Shown: positions 35,752-48,607 of the stretch, in pieces
Layout: each line of letters begins with the position of its first letter
Position numbering within the stretch: position 1 is the stretch's first letter
NCBI RefSeq assembly: GCF_021155775.2
Contig: NC_060233.1
Location: 6,862,501 to 6,926,500, forward strand
Reading direction: 5' to 3'
DNA: 64,000 nucleotides
Origin: Neodiprion pinetum
Lineage: Eukaryota > Arthropoda > Insecta > Hymenoptera > Diprionidae
The notes under the pieces: generated by a model
The model's database searches: none
What the model was told of the DNA's origin: nothing
Seen by the model: the letters and a program-made list of their open reading frames with translations, nothing else
Program-made: the position numbers and the translations under genes

Positions 35752-36553
35752 TCGTACGTAAATAATTTGTCAAATAATATAGTTCCATTATTTATCATGG
35801 GATAGTATGAGGAGTTTCATGAGCCCAATGGATTTTGACAATTTTCATCGATATAGTTTTTAGACACGTCTTACAAACGAAATGAAGAACTTGTATGAGT
35901 AACATCACAAGAAAAAAAATGTACCAAATTTTTGTATATGTGACAACCGGCACATCTAGGTTTATCTTTGGCATGTTTTAACTCTTGAAACTCCTTAGGC
36001 ACTAACTTTATGTACGCAAAGTTTTCATTTCGACAGTAAAATTGGGGGGGCACAGCAATGGTAAAGTTTCTGGTTAGCATACGTCCATATTGAACAGAAT
36101 ATAAATAGACCTACTCTAAAATAGCCAATCTCGGGTCAAAAAGGACGTAGGTCATAGTTATGAGATCACGTGAATAAGGTTTATGAGTCAGAATACATTG
36201 TGTACAGAACATATAAGTGCGTTGGTAGAAAAAATCATTATGCCTTGTGCAGTAATTGGCAAAAATCTGTAATACAGATTTAGAGATTTGAATGACAGTT
36301 ACAATGTATATTTATTCTGAAGGTTTTTTTGTAATATATTAAATAGATTGAAACAACAAATTGTCTTCGCTATTTATCAATGCGTCTGAATAAAGGACCT
36401 TTTTGATTATTTAGCACTGTTTATAATCTATATTCTTGATGTCATATATGTATCGAATTAATTTTCTTACACATACAGCTTATAATTATTGGCTTAGGTA
36501 TTATTACCAAGATTCGTTTATTTTTTGTGCTTTTCAATTTTCATTGTTACCAG
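35752..36553. other. Spacer, no gene seen
   Basis: A 69-codon minus-strand frame (36080-35871) contains CRNENFAYIKLVPKEFQ but no recognised domain or splice context. The rest is AT-rich. The first exons of the plus-strand fragment at 36554 could lie here, but I could not define them. Confidence 0.35.
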
Positions 36554-37242
36554 GTAAATGGTAATCTGGGTAATCCGACTCTCAATTCACCAATTCAATC
36601 CGTAAAGCATAGCTGTGTGAAAGACTGGCTTTCAGAAGTTTACGTCAGCAGCCCAAGCCTGATAGTGTTAAATGTTTGTTGGCTCACTGACGAGTTATAC
36701 ATTATTTTAAGAACTGAAGCGCCAGATCCAACGATAATACTAATGTTGAGTCTGAGAAGGTACAATTGTATGTTAATAATAAAGATATATTTACAATCAA
36801 TGAATTTTCTACATAATTTACAATTGCCAGTTTCTAATGGCAGTGTCAACAATGCGTAAGAATTTATATTTTTTTTTCCACGTTTTTCTTCGTTTTTGTT
36901 TTAATTTAATTCCAATAATCAATTGAACTAAATAATCATAATGATATCAAATCAATTTCTTGCCAATTGTAATTGGTAACTGTACATTTAATATTTAACA
37001 CAATGTACATAACACCATATAATTATCGTATCTATAATAATTGTACAATTGTTGATAATCAGGATGTAATGGAATTCATTGGACAATTAAATAGGATGGG
37101 TATTTATAGATACAAAGATAGCGGAGGACCTCAATTGAAAGGTGCTCTCCTCTTTTCTTCAGGGGTGATGTTTATGGATGGTTTCGTATCGCATATTCGA
37201 AAATTAGTCAAACCTACTGGTGGCGGCACATCTTTAATTTAG
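36554..37242 (+). CDS. Unrecognised protein, 3' coding fragment (two exons)
   Basis: After an acceptor at TTGTTACCAG (ends 36553) a frame encodes VNGNLGNPTLNSPIQ, then KHSCVKDWLSEVYV, SPSLIVLNVCWLTDELYII and RTEAPDPTIILMLS, to a possible donor AAG|GTACAATT after 36759. A second block, 37063 or 37095 to the stop at 37240-37242, encodes DVMEFIGQLNRMGIYRYKDS, GGPQLKGALLFSSGVMFMDG and FVSHIRKLVKP. The donor at 36759 is in phase with the acceptor at 37094 (AATAG|GATGGG). The better-looking acceptor at 37062 would need a phase-0 donor, and I see none that is strong. Amino-acid composition is that of a globular protein. I do not recognise the family. It could also be a pseudogene, since no start codon or upstream exons were found. 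Confidence 0.4.
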
Positions 37243-39588
37243 GAACAAATTGCAATGCTTCAGGTATCGAGAGTTATTAAAACTGTAAAAGTACAAAAGT
37301 GAAATATATTCATTTGAGGTAATAGTCGTATATTTAAAGTTCATAACCATTTCATAACAGAGCGAAGGAAAAAATTTGAAAGAGGAAGTGTGAACTATTC
37401 TTCAAACCGATCGAAGATTAATAGTTACTTCTTCCTTCCACTTTTTCTCCTCTCGGTGGTGTAATGGGCTTTAACATACACAGGGTGTATATTTTAACAT
37501 CAAGATATTTCATGAGACTAAATGTACAAAGTAGAAATTCTTTTAGAAATCCCTAAATAATTGACCACATATGTATAGATTTATGTAGCTGTATTATAAC
37601 AAACCAGCAGATTTGACACATTTAGAACATGTCAATATTATAGACTGTCAGGATCCGAAGTCGAAAGTGACCAACCAGCAGCAAAAATCCTTGCGCACAA
37701 GGCATAAAATTTAGCTAGTAACAACATCAAGGCAACGGCACAAGCAAACATTTGATAATATATTCGCGTAAAATAGCGCTACTCGCCGTATATGGTAACT
37801 CTGGATAGAAACTCTATGCACTCCTTCGTAGCATTGAAAGATTATTTCGATATACAAGCAAACTTACTTTATATGTCGTTAAAAGTCAGGAGAAAAAAAA
37901 GAAGAAACAGAAGAACTATGGTGTGTGCGTGATGTACAGAAATATAAATTATGGTGAGCGGCACGATTAGTTGAACGAATTTATAGAAGGAGGCGAGAGT
38001 GGGACAAGGAAAAAAAGCAAAGAAAAATTTACCCCTATTTGAATATTACTAACCATTGTGGGCAATGATTTCAGTCAGTTTGGCCGTTCCTGCCTCTCGA
38101 GTCCGACAATTGTAACGGGAGGCTCGTTAGAAGCCACCGCAGGTGTCCCAATGACAACCTTCACAGCACTGAACAATTTCTGACTAAGAGCTAAACAATA
38201 TATAATATAATAATAATCTATTGATGAAAAATAACTATACGAGCATAAAACTAATCTATCTTAACATTCACTAAATATTTATCATTATATTTAACAACTT
38301 GATTAAGACAGTAATATTCTGATTATTATGTATGTATTATTAATTACAACACAATTTAGGACCACATAAACCTTGCTCCAGTGATTCTGTTGTTTTCTTA
38401 ATATAATCTTTATTATGGTACAATATACAAGTAGTAATAAAATATCGCAATTCGTGGTTATTTTTTTCCGCCACCTATTTGAAAACAAAAAAAAAAGGGA
38501 AACAGAAAACAATTCAAAAAATCACATAAAATGATAAGACAAAAAATACATTCAAGAATAAAGTATTAAAATTAATGAAGACATTAAGTAGCTAAGGATT
38601 TTTTCAGTAAGCAACAGAAATAAATTTATTTCATTAAACTATACACAAATTATTGTAATTACATATTTAACATGATTTTATACTATACAATGTAATTGGA
38701 ATGTGTTAACTAATATTTACAAGAACAAGAAGATAATCCCTGCTGTTTGCAAGTGTGACGAAAAATGCAGAATTAAAGGAAGTTCTAAGGATGCCCGGCT
38801 GGTGGCCTTTGCATACGTGCAACAAACATGTCACATGCAAATTCACTGTGTTATTCAAGTATGCCCGTTGAATCCCGTATAGAGATACGAATAACTGGAG
38901 AGATTGGTATATATGCGTATACATATACATATGACATGCAGGCGTACACATCCGCACACGTATATGTACATAATGTGTACATATATATACATATATCTCT
39001 CTTTTCTTTCATTACTTCTTTCTTTTTCCAACAATAGGATATTATCAGTTGAGAGCAAGGCTTCAGTGGTATTGTTACTTAAAAATAATATTGTTTCTAA
39101 TATTAGAAAAATAGCTTTACTTATTCAGACAAAAGTTGCCTGCCCTTTGACCAATATTTTGTTAACCACCCTTTGTACTGTTTTCAAGGCATCTTGCTTA
39201 CTATTCCCTGCGCATAATACCCCCCGAGTTAGGGTAATTCTTCACGGATACATCTCTAAAACTTCAACATCAAATATAGAAAATATATATCATTATGTTT
39301 ATATATATTTAGATACATTTTTTTCTTTTATAATACATATATACTATGTATTTATGTAAAGTATGTACGTCTATACTTGATTTGTTTTTTTCTTTCTTCA
39401 TTTTCATCTTTACATAGGTAATACATGAACCAGGGCCCCGTAATTTGGTACAATACCTAAATAAATCGCGTTACTTTGTGATAGATACGTGAGGTCCATT
39501 TCGTCCGTTGGCAAGGGGCGGTACCAGGACTTCTAATATAGTACAATATACTCTGTGGACAGCACAGCTGTCCATATAATTGATCATT
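37243..39588. other. ftz-f1 3' UTR / intergenic region
   Basis: AT-rich, with TA/CA-type simple repeats (38910-39000 and 39270-39360). The ftz-f1 3' UTR should extend leftwards from 39588; its end is not clear, because several minus-strand AATAAA-like words occur. Two short minus-strand stretches look almost coding: 39240-39127 with VLCAGNSKQDALKTVQRVVN, and about 38190-38077 with AVKVVIGTPAVASNEPP. The second is also open on the plus strand. Neither is linked to a gene. Confidence 0.4.
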
Positions 39589-42500
39589 TCATTTTCTCTT
39601 CGCATGAAGCATCTCCATGAGAAGGGTCTGTGTCGGGGCTCCTCCGTTACAGTGTTTGTGATAAAGGTGCTCTTCACCCCTACTCGCCACCGCGTGGATA
39701 TCTGGTAATACTGTCAGCAGCTTGTGAAACTTGTCCTGGAGCAAAATATTTACGATTGTTAATTTTATATAAAACAAGTCATAAATTGTTGGTAAACTGG
39801 AAGAATTCCGGTACATAATTCTTGCTCAAATCATCATTTTAGTCTTCAATTGAATACCAGCTGAGTAAATGTTACCATCGGATGCTCAACATAAGTCATC
39901 TTTTTTTTTTATTACTATTAATCAAAGAATACGACAATGAAAACGTACTGGTAACGACGGATAACAAGTCAATGTGTAATCGAGTAAAGCACGTTGCACT
40001 TGCTCATGTCCCTCTTGCACATGTTTCTTGTTCACCAATCCCCGTACATCTGTAAAACACAATTTTATTTTTGCATCAATTAGAAGAAATCTTTTAGAAA
40101 GGTTAAATCGAAAAGCTTTTTAAACATGAGGAATTTCAAAAAAAAAACATTTCAATCAAAATGTTCTATTTCCATTCTATTAATTCGAAATCGGATTTTT
40201 TTTTAGTATAAAATAGATAAGTGCAAAATGTCGGTTAATAAAGTAACGGATTTCAAATAATTTATAACTCACCATGATTGAGCAGCATGAGAAATTTCAT
40301 ACAAATGTAGTCGGATAGGTCGAATTTGAGCTCTTGAAGTTTATTGGACAACTCATTGAAGAGATCTCCCAATGAAGGAACACCCAGAAGTCCAAGACAT
40401 AAAAGATCGAACTTCTGGCCGTTGTGAAGAGTTGTTTCATCTGGTAAGTTGTTGTGTAACCTTTGATGGAGATGGTCAAGCACCAACATATCCGACCAAG
40501 AGTGTTGTAAAAGTTTCATTTGGTCATCAACCTAATTGCATGTACAGAAAAGAAATGAAAGAAGTTAGTAATATTTATCGATTTACAATCTAAATATTTC
40601 GGACAGGGTGACAATCGTTCAATTGTCATCATTGGCCGATAAGAATATTAATAGAACCTTTCTCTCTTTCAAATTTTTTAGTTGAATATAAAAAGGTATT
40701 TTACAATTGCTGTATCTAGACTTAATGACGCCATGACAATGTTACATATTAAAGCAGTGACGCAAAAAGCAAACAGCCATAACTTTACTGGATACTTTTT
40801 CAATATTTCATAAAACATACGAAAATAATTTACTTTTCAAAAAATGGAACGAACTATATTATTCATCGGTTGATTAGATGTATGTTGCAATAAAAATAAA
40901 ACATGAATAACTTTCTTTTCGATTCAAACAAATTCGTCACACATTCTACAAGAATGATATTCCGTATAAAATATGTATCATCGATTTCAAAGATGTATAA
41001 TAAATTTGCTCTACAATTTTATTAACATCTAATTTAAGAACAGACCGCAGACATAAAAAATTAATTCGAATTTTATAATACCACGGCTATAAAACCACGA
41101 GCGTATGTGACCATGCGGTGAAAGTGATTACAGGTATACAATACCGACAAATCAAAACGAAGACGAAAAATCTTTGGAAAAATTTCAAACGAAATCAATT
41201 ACATATTAAAATCGCCACATGTATAATCGGCAACAGCGTGTATACACGGTGTTACGAGGATTGGCTCAACGTCTGCAGCAATCGGCTTCTGGACTCTCAT
41301 ATTTGTAAGAGACAGAAAGAGTGAACAAAAAAAAAAAAAAAAAACGAGCGAGGGGGGGGGGGGGGAAGGAGGAGGAGTAGTTTGAATGGCGTGGGTGTAG
41401 AGGTAGGTATATGGCATGTAAGTGAATTTTGGAGAAGGTAATACGCGAAGACATAATATCCCCGACGTAGACCTCCATAGAATGTAAATTACTATGGGCC
41501 CGCTTCGGGCCAGCCATCCAGCCAGCCCAGCCAGCCCAGCCAGAGCCGCCGCCATAACCTAGAAACGTATCGTGTTATGACCCAGATATGAGGCGATGCT
41601 TGAAATCATTCACCGATTGTGAAATACCTCGCGGTTACCTCACATACCCCGCTCTTACACACTCGGTGTGGCGGTGTAGGGGGGGGGCGGCCTCATAGAC
41701 ACACTACAATGAAACGACGACGACGACTTGTTGATGTAAGAACATCGAGCAACGCCGTCGCGTCAACTGCAATGCAGGGCAGCCAACACCGGCCGCCACA
41801 GACTTTGGACGTCGCTGGTTGATAGCTGATGGCTGATCGTCGTGAGCGGTGTGAATTCTCTGCCCGTCGCGTGCGCCGCGTTTGCCGCATGACGTCATAT
41901 CCGTTCACCAAAATGGCTCCAGGAATAGAGAACAACGTACTAAGAAAATTTTGTATTTCGCACTAAAACCAACACTGAGAGAAATTTTTAGAACGGGTTA
42001 CCGCTCAGTCCTTAACTATTTTCACTTTTTACGATAATCGAAAAATACAGTTCTAGGTAGAAAATAAAAATTAGTTTTCAAGCTGTTACCGGAAAGTCTA
42101 GTATCCGTTGCTATTCTTTCTCATTACGATCACTGTTGCTATGTTTTCTTGTAACTGTTTCGAAAATGGTTGGTAATGGGTACCAAAAGTACTCCCGATA
42201 TGAAAAAAAAAATTGAAAAATGACTTAAAATCTTCATTTGGAGTTTAATTTGATCTAGAATATTTATATCGTTCTATATACACGCTGTCCAAATGTCCAA
42301 AATAACTATCGTGAAATGTCCTAACATTACAAAATGTTGAATTTCATTTTGCGCATGAATTTGATAGAGCTGACCTCTCTGCTGTACGTAGCACTGGAAG
42401 AGTGCGAAAATAAATGAATGCATATATTTCTTCCAACAGTGTATACATATACACTCCTATTATTAACATTATTATTGTTGTTATTATTATTATTAATGAT

Positions 42501-44463
42501 CGGCGCAGGTCTGCACGTGTCCCATTATTTATAATTGCACGATTGTAAAACAATGTCACGTATTATTGAGCACGATTATAGGCGTAGACATTTCTCCGAA
42601 GTTAACGTTACGTAGTACCGTGTAACAAAGTTTTCGACTAAGCATAAAGTCCTGCAATGTACCATATCGAAAGTTATCATCTAAAGTACCCTTTCCGTTG
42701 CAAAAAGTTGTTCCTGCGGGTGATTCGTACAACGTATAAAAAAAAAATAACGAAGAGTAGAAAAAAAAAGATGAAATGCAACAATTATACTTTATAATAA
42801 CGAAATCATTTAACGCTTATTCGAGTAAAGTCATACGATCATTTCCCTCACGAGTACCGAGGACCGGAATTGAAAATATTTCGAGAAATCGAGCTTGGGT
42901 TCCAGGTTCCAGGATATTGCCGTACTATGTCAAGGACTGTCGTGATATTTCGCGAGATTTTCAGGACTTCCAGGACGTTCAAGGACGACGGGCAACCTGC
43001 CAACGATACTCTATGTAAATGAGATCGCATAGGAGATACGAAGACCTCCGTAGAGTCTAACGACTTTAATATATTCCAAAATATACTGTTCAGAGAGTAT
43101 AAAGTATGTATACCATTTTGAGTTGCAAATATGTTATACTTTGCGAAAACGGGGGGTTTTTTTTTGTGTGTCTTGGCAAATTAATGATTTCATTTTTTTT
43201 TTTTACTAATCTATCGAATTACGAGAAAGAACCTTCAATACTATATAAAGAAAGAAATAATAACCATTTTCATCTTTAAAGTTTATCGCTGGATGGAATA
43301 AACCTATTGGTGTAAAAATACACAATGCGCATCGTTCTGACGATTGTACACGTATACCTACACACAAGTATTTCACAAATTTTCTACGGCGATTCGTGTA
43401 TGTATGCATACAAATACGTTTTAATTAAGAATGAATTTTTACTTCTCAATAAATTATGTCAAACAAGTTGTGAACCGAACTTACGAAACATTCTCATATC
43501 CTTCGTACTAGGTGGAAACAATGAGTAATAGCGATTATCACTTTTGTATGTGTAAAAAGTAAGAAATTGATTCTAACCGTAGAGATGTGTGTAGGTACAT
43601 AAATTAGACACGACTTTGATGTTAATTATAACCATTGAAAACAATGGCATGCCGAAACTTAGTAAGAGCGGCAGGAGGAGCGGGATTGTAAGATCAAGAA
43701 ACGAGTGTAACGGGGTGTAACGATGAGATTGGGAAACGAGGAGAATCGTCGTTGAAAAATGTAAATTGACAAACCTTCAGATCCTTGAAGAAAACCGAGT
43801 TTCTCGCCCAGTCGACCTGCGAGAAGAGATTCTGGTCGAGCACTTTGCACATAAGTTCAAACAAGTCCACTTCACACTGATTGTACGTTTGGTTTTGCAA
43901 TAGGTTAAACAGCGATGATTGCCACTCCCGATCGTCAACGGTCTGAACGAAGTCTCTGATCATCGGACTAGTTTTAAGGGTAGCTGTGGACGGTGTGTTG
44001 GCCGGTTGATGAGACTGCTGGGACTGTTCGCCAAAGTTGAAGGCCTTCGGACTCGGCGTCGTAGAGTTTGCCGGCCATAATTTACTCTCGAGGTTCGGAT
44101 TGGCGTTGTGGAGATGATTGCCGGCCGATATCGTCGGCTGGGAAGACGGTGCTATAAGCTGGTGCTGACCGGCTCCTCCTGGTCCCGACTGCGTCGTCGC
44201 GAGTCCCGCGGCAACCGCTGCCGGGGATGGACTCGAGTCCGGAGACGAGGTCAGACTCGAGACCTGAGGTATTTGAATCTCCTGCTTTATGTGGAGGAAC
44301 GGCGTTACGGCAGACGGATAACCGACCTCGCTACCGAGGCCACTTCGTATCGTCTGAAGGGCCAATTGGCGCTGTCTCATTAGCTGAAGTTTCCTCGCTC
44401 TGTCCCTTTTGTACATCGGTCCGAACTTGTTCCTACCGCCCCTCATCCTGTCGGCTCGTACGG
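39589..44463 (-). CDS. ftz-f1: Nuclear hormone receptor FTZ-F1 (NR5A3), C-terminal four exons
   Basis: Exons on the minus strand: 44463-43775, 40531-40273, 40049-39949, 39735-39589 (stop TGA 39591-39589). All are GT-AG and phases agree; exon 44463 needs one preceding base (G) from an upstream exon. Exon A starts AVRADRMRGGRNKFGPMYK, the C-terminal extension and Ftz-F1 box that give NR5 receptors monomeric binding. It continues with a Ser/Pro/Gln-rich hinge containing IKQEIQIPQVSSLT and SPDSSPSP, then the start of the ligand-binding domain (DDREWQSSLFNLLQ, CKVLDQNLFSQVDWARN). Exon B has VDDQMKLLQHSWSDMLVLDH, the core of the domain. Exon C has KHVQEGHEQVQRALLDYTLT. Exon D ends in the AF-2 helix TLLMEMLHAKRK. 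FTZ-F1 is a nuclear transcription factor for segmentation and ecdysone-timed development. LLMEMLHAKRK and the hinge separate it from Hr39, whose domain differs. The zinc fingers lie beyond the window. Confidence 0.96.
41480..41940. promoter_or_regulatory. CpG-rich island with a consensus CRE and YY1-like site inside ftz-f1
   Basis: This is the most GC- and CpG-rich stretch between 37 and 64 kb. It includes the palindromic CRE TGACGTCA at 41890-41897 and CAAAATGGCTCC at 41909-41920. The latter resembles a YY1/Pho site and also gives a near-ideal insect start context (ATG 41913, plus strand, short frame MAPGIENN...). On the minus strand, transcription from here would lie just upstream of the ligand-domain exons. 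Promoter function is inferred from composition and motifs only. Confidence 0.4.
41967..42175 (+). repeat. Dispersed repeat, copy 1 (inverted partner at 57725-57940)
   Basis: It contains GGTTACCGCTCAGTCCTTAA, CAGTTCTAGGTAGAAAAT and GGAAAGTCTAGTATCCGTTG in order. The reverse complement of 57725-57940 carries the same words in the same order at roughly 80% identity. It is probably a MITE or other short interspersed element. Confidence 0.7.
43775..44463 (-). CDS. ftz-f1: ftz-f1 exon: Ftz-F1 box, hinge, start of ligand-binding domain
   Basis: Part of the ftz-f1 entry, listed separately because it is the longest exon and carries the family signature. The acceptor is TTTCAG at about 44469-44464 (read on the minus strand). 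The donor AAG|GTTTGT follows KDLK. The hinge (about 130 residues) has low complexity (SSPDSSPSPAAVAAG, SQQSHQPANTPSTATLK) and a conserved KTSPMIRDFVQTVDDREW before the ligand domain. Confidence 0.95.
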
Positions 44464-44606
44464 CTGAAACACGGAACAACGCCCAACTTTGTTCAACAAT
44501 CGGTACAATTTTAACGACATATTCAGATTATTAAAGGACGTTCGGGAAAAATTAAAATCCACGAATGTAGAGGGCACTGTAAACAATCGGCGCGACGTAC
44601 GAGATT

Positions 44607-44919
44607 GTACATTTGGGGACAATGAATCTGAGACGGCTAATTTTTTTAACACTAGACAGTCATGTCGGCAACACAGAGAAACCTACAGCGCCACAGTCGG
44701 CCAAGCGCAAAACTAACTCAATCTCAGTTAACGTAACATAACCCATGACCGTCGAATCTAACCTTAAAATACCGCGGGGATATTGACTTGTTGGATTGAC
44801 GCGTATTTGAGTTTGTTTCGCGTTCGGTCGACTGTGGCGCTGTAGGTTTCTCTGTGTTGCCGACATAACTGTCTAGTGGAAAAAATTAGCCGTCTCAGAT
44901 TCATTGCCCCCAAGTGTAC
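44607..44919. mobile_element. MITE with about 100-bp terminal inverted repeats
   Basis: The left arm 44607 to about 44710 starts GTACATTTGGGGACAATGAA. It matches the reverse complement of about 44815-44919, which ends TCATTGCCCCCAAGTGTAC. Internal arm segments include GGCAACACAGAGAAACCTAC and GCCGTCTCAGATTCATTG. The element is about 313 bp and has no ORF. ATT flanks both ends and may be target duplication. It lies 144 bp upstream of the ftz-f1 exon acceptor. Confidence 0.8.
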
Positions 44920-45185
44920 ATTATTTCAACTAAAATCTGTTAGTAGGGAAAAACGATTAATTTCTTAACAACAGTTACTCGGTGAACGCAAATAAATATA
45001 TCATTAGCAGGAAATCTTAAAAACAGAATATTTCCAGGACTTCTGGACACCATGTTATTCCATGAGTGACAAATTTCTCCATTTCAATAACAACCTAGTA
45101 GTTAAATCAGCTGCTCAGGTACCTAGATACAGACATTTAAAGCGTTCTGAAACATTTCCCCTTCCTGCACGTATGCGTATATATC

Positions 45186-45187
<2 letters not shown>

Positions 45188-45265
<78 letters not shown>
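45188..45265. repeat. (TA)n microsatellite
   Basis: About 38 uninterrupted TA units in the ftz-f1 intron. The open frame through it (alternating Tyr and Ile) is a by-product. Confidence 0.97.
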
Positions 45266-45268
<3 letters not shown>

Positions 45269-48200
45269 TATAATGTTATTTTTACATTTAATCCGAAGGA
45301 ACGTTTCAATCTTCGGTTTTCGATTTACATAGGTACAACATACCTACATTACTTCCCGTATGTCGTAGAAAATAATACGAATATCGATTAGACATTATAG
45401 ACTCAGGACATCGAGCCATTTGATATTGTAGTTACATCTTATACATATACTTGAATATAGTTCAATCTGCTTGCGTAGAGAATGGTTAAACGATAAAGGA
45501 AAATTATGAATTTAGATAGTCATTGTCGGCATATAAACGCGTTTAAAAGTAAAAGTTCCAGTACGAACATAAAAGCCAAACATTTCTTTCAGTCGTTTCT
45601 TCATTTTTTTCACGAACGACCGAAATCACAAAACACGACGTTTTTTCAACAATAATATTTTGGCTGTTTGAATTATGAAATGAAGAAAGAGAGAAAAAGA
45701 AAGTAAAAATAAAAAAAAAATAAATAAATAAATAAATAAAAGGAAACAGTTCGTTTTAAATGCCCATTTACGGACAGCATATGATACACACGTATGTGTA
45801 AAGTAATTTCCCAACAACATTAAATTTAGCGTATATATACGTATACGTATACATACACATACACAATATACACCAGACATATATTTGTCACGTATATTTT
45901 TCTACCCACCTGCTAGTGGCAAATTAAACTTTCCAATAGTCCGAACTGAACGAACACCGGCGGTTATACTTGGCAGGTATAGGTATAGTGTAAACTTATA
46001 CACGGCCAACTTACAACACTGCATATACGTATACATGCATGTCATATATACACGCTCCTTGCGGTAATTTGGGTCATTTCGTATTAGAACGGATAACGCG
46101 TGCGCTCGTCACGTTGTATGTATAATGTACGTACATACCTATACGTGCGCACATGCATACACACACACATCACGTTTAAACTTAATGCAATTAAGGGAAA
46201 TACTTTTGCAGCGGTCCGCAGCTGCTGACAATTTGCAAAAATGAAACGAAGCAAAGGATTTTTCTTTTTCTTTTCTTTTCTTTTTTTTTTTTTTTAACAA
46301 AAATAAGAGTGAAATAAAATAAAGACGGAAAGATTATTATTATCGTGAGATAGGAAATATCCAAAGAGATGAAACTTGACAGGTAAACTTCAGCAGCACC
46401 GCGTGTACGAATTTGCGAATTTTTCAAAATCCGATCGGTATTGGGTGTGTAAAACTGATGGAAAAAAAAATATGTCGTTTTTTTTTTTTGTAAATACACA
46501 CGGCGAGTATTGACATGTACGATCGTACGTGAAGCGAAATTTCAAGCACGTCCATTGACGGCCATATCGCAATTTCAGTGCAAATACAAATTTCATTTAA
46601 TATGCAATGAAGGGAATGAAACGATAGCAAACGTATTATTTGGCGATACTGACTCGTTCGCAAGTAGACATTCGCGTATTGTACTTGAATATCGCGTAAA
46701 AACGAAAAACAAGAAAACAATTTACACATCGATTACGAGAGAGTCGTTTATAAACGCGCAATGCAGATATTAATCCCTGCATTTTTGTATATCGTATGTA
46801 CGTACGTATGTACACGTAATAATCACGCGACATTTGCGAATTAGAAGCGACGCATGAATAGCCGCGTGCGATGTTGAACAAAAAAAAAAAAAAAAAAATT
46901 AAGAGATCGGAACGAAAAGGAGAAACAAGAAAAAAAAAATAAATAAAAATATAATAAAAGTAACGAAGAAAAATGCCTGTTAAAATTTCGCAAATTTTTT
47001 TTTTTGTTTTACGCAATTAGTACAATTGATCTTCCAAACTCTATATATATACACACACACATACGTAAGTAAATAAACTGGTTTCGCGTGTTGGCAATAT
47101 AATATGCCATAGCACATACATCGTACGTACATACACGTGCGGTGTATTACATGCATGCGAACGTTCTTAGGAAACCAAAGTGTCGACGACGTTTTGAGGG
47201 GGATCGGACTGCAGGGAGACACATTTCGTATTCCGCAATAACCCTGCCTCCTTTCGACTCTCCCCACCAATCTTTGTCTGTACACACGTGTACATGTATA
47301 AACCTGCATACATGCATACATACATACATACATATATATATATATATACGCATGTACGTATGTACGCATACACGCAAATCGAATGCCGGTTCTGCATTAT
47401 TCGCAATAAATATATGAGATACGCGAGTCTTGCCAGAGAGTATGTGTAACGGAAAAGAAAAAGGAATGAAATGAAATGAAAAAAAAAAAAAAAAAAACAA
47501 TATTGTAATGCTTTGAAATAAGATTATTATGTATACTTAGAATAAGTGCGGAAAATGCGAGTGAGGAAGATTTAGGTTATAGGTATGTATAGGTATACGT
47601 AAATGTAAAGGAACAATAATTCGTCGGGATGGTTTTCTGCGTAGATAATTGTTGTTGTTTGAATATTATTTACCAATTAGTCGACTGAAAGTTTTCCAAG
47701 AATACGAGTAATTGCGAATATCTGTTATCGTGGTGAAATTGAAAATAAATCGTTATCTGAATGATTGAATATTTGACAGTATCGATGTTTCAATGAAATT
47801 TCGATCAATCTGTAATAAGTCAGCAAACGTAGGCCACGTTAATCTCAACGTAACGAAAACTGCATTCATAATTGCAATTCCCTAAATTGACCTATTTCTT
47901 CATTCGAGAATCAGTCGAGAAAATCTTCAAATATTCGATTAAATTTCCTCGACCTTATCCACACGGAACATCTCAAATTCGACCGTATTAATCCATGATA
48001 TATTGTGTACAACGAAATAATTTAGTCCGAGAAAAAATGCGGCTGAGGTTAGTAACACTAATTTAACGAAAAATTACTATTTTGCCTCATTAAGGTTTAC
48101 TGAATTTCTAAGATTCCCGCATCAGTGAAATAACGATTTTCCGAAACGTGAATCGTAAAAATAACGTTACCAACTCTAGCCTCGCGAGAAAAAGAAGAAG

Positions 48201-48576
48201 AAATAAATACATCGCAAAGCGGAATAAATCTCGACTGATTTAGAATAATCGAAATCATCTACAGAATAATATTTTTCCCTATAAAATATAATCTTACTAT
48301 ACTTACTACCCTGAAATTTAATCCCAATTCGCGTCGACGATGTGTTTTAAAAAAAATAAACTGCTGGACAAATTCGCATTCACGACGATTAATTTCTTCG
48401 ACGAATGCAACGACAAAAAATATCGTCGCTACACCATAGCTACGTAATCTTATAGGTCCAATTCCCGTCTTAAATGCGGCCTGGTAAATTACACACACAC
48501 ACACATACGTTCATAAACGTGGCACGCGGCCGAATCAAATAAACGCAGCGTTGACATCGAATTAGATTAGATTATT

Positions 48577-48581
<5 letters not shown>

Positions 48582-48607
<26 letters not shown>
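48582..48607. repeat. (GA)n microsatellite
   Basis: A short uninterrupted GA run, followed by more purine-rich sequence to about 48625. Confidence 0.85.

Larger units (their letters stand above)
40532..43774 (-). other. ftz-f1 intron between hinge exon and ligand-domain exon
   Basis: A 3.2-kb intron. It contains a CpG-rich promoter-like island (41480-41940), a copy of a dispersed repeat (41967-42175), a short CAGCC repeat (41518-41546), and A, G and T homopolymers. ORFs here, including the alanine/glycine-rich frame starting at 41555 on the minus strand, are not supported as exons. Its possible donors do not match the phase of exon 40531. Confidence 0.7.

Noticed and set aside
41199..41555. 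Alanine/glycine-rich minus-strand ORF starting MAAALAGLAGLAGW
   Set aside because: It starts in a CAGCC simple repeat and runs into homopolymers; available donors are out of phase with the next ftz-f1 exon.
39589..44463. Assignment of the receptor to Hr39
   Set aside because: The ligand domain (DREWQSSLFNLLQ, MKLLQHSWSDMLVLDH) and the ending LLMEMLHAKRK match FTZ-F1; Hr39 has a different domain ending.
45062..45265. ORF ending in Tyr/Ile repeats
   Set aside because: Translation of the (TA)n microsatellite.
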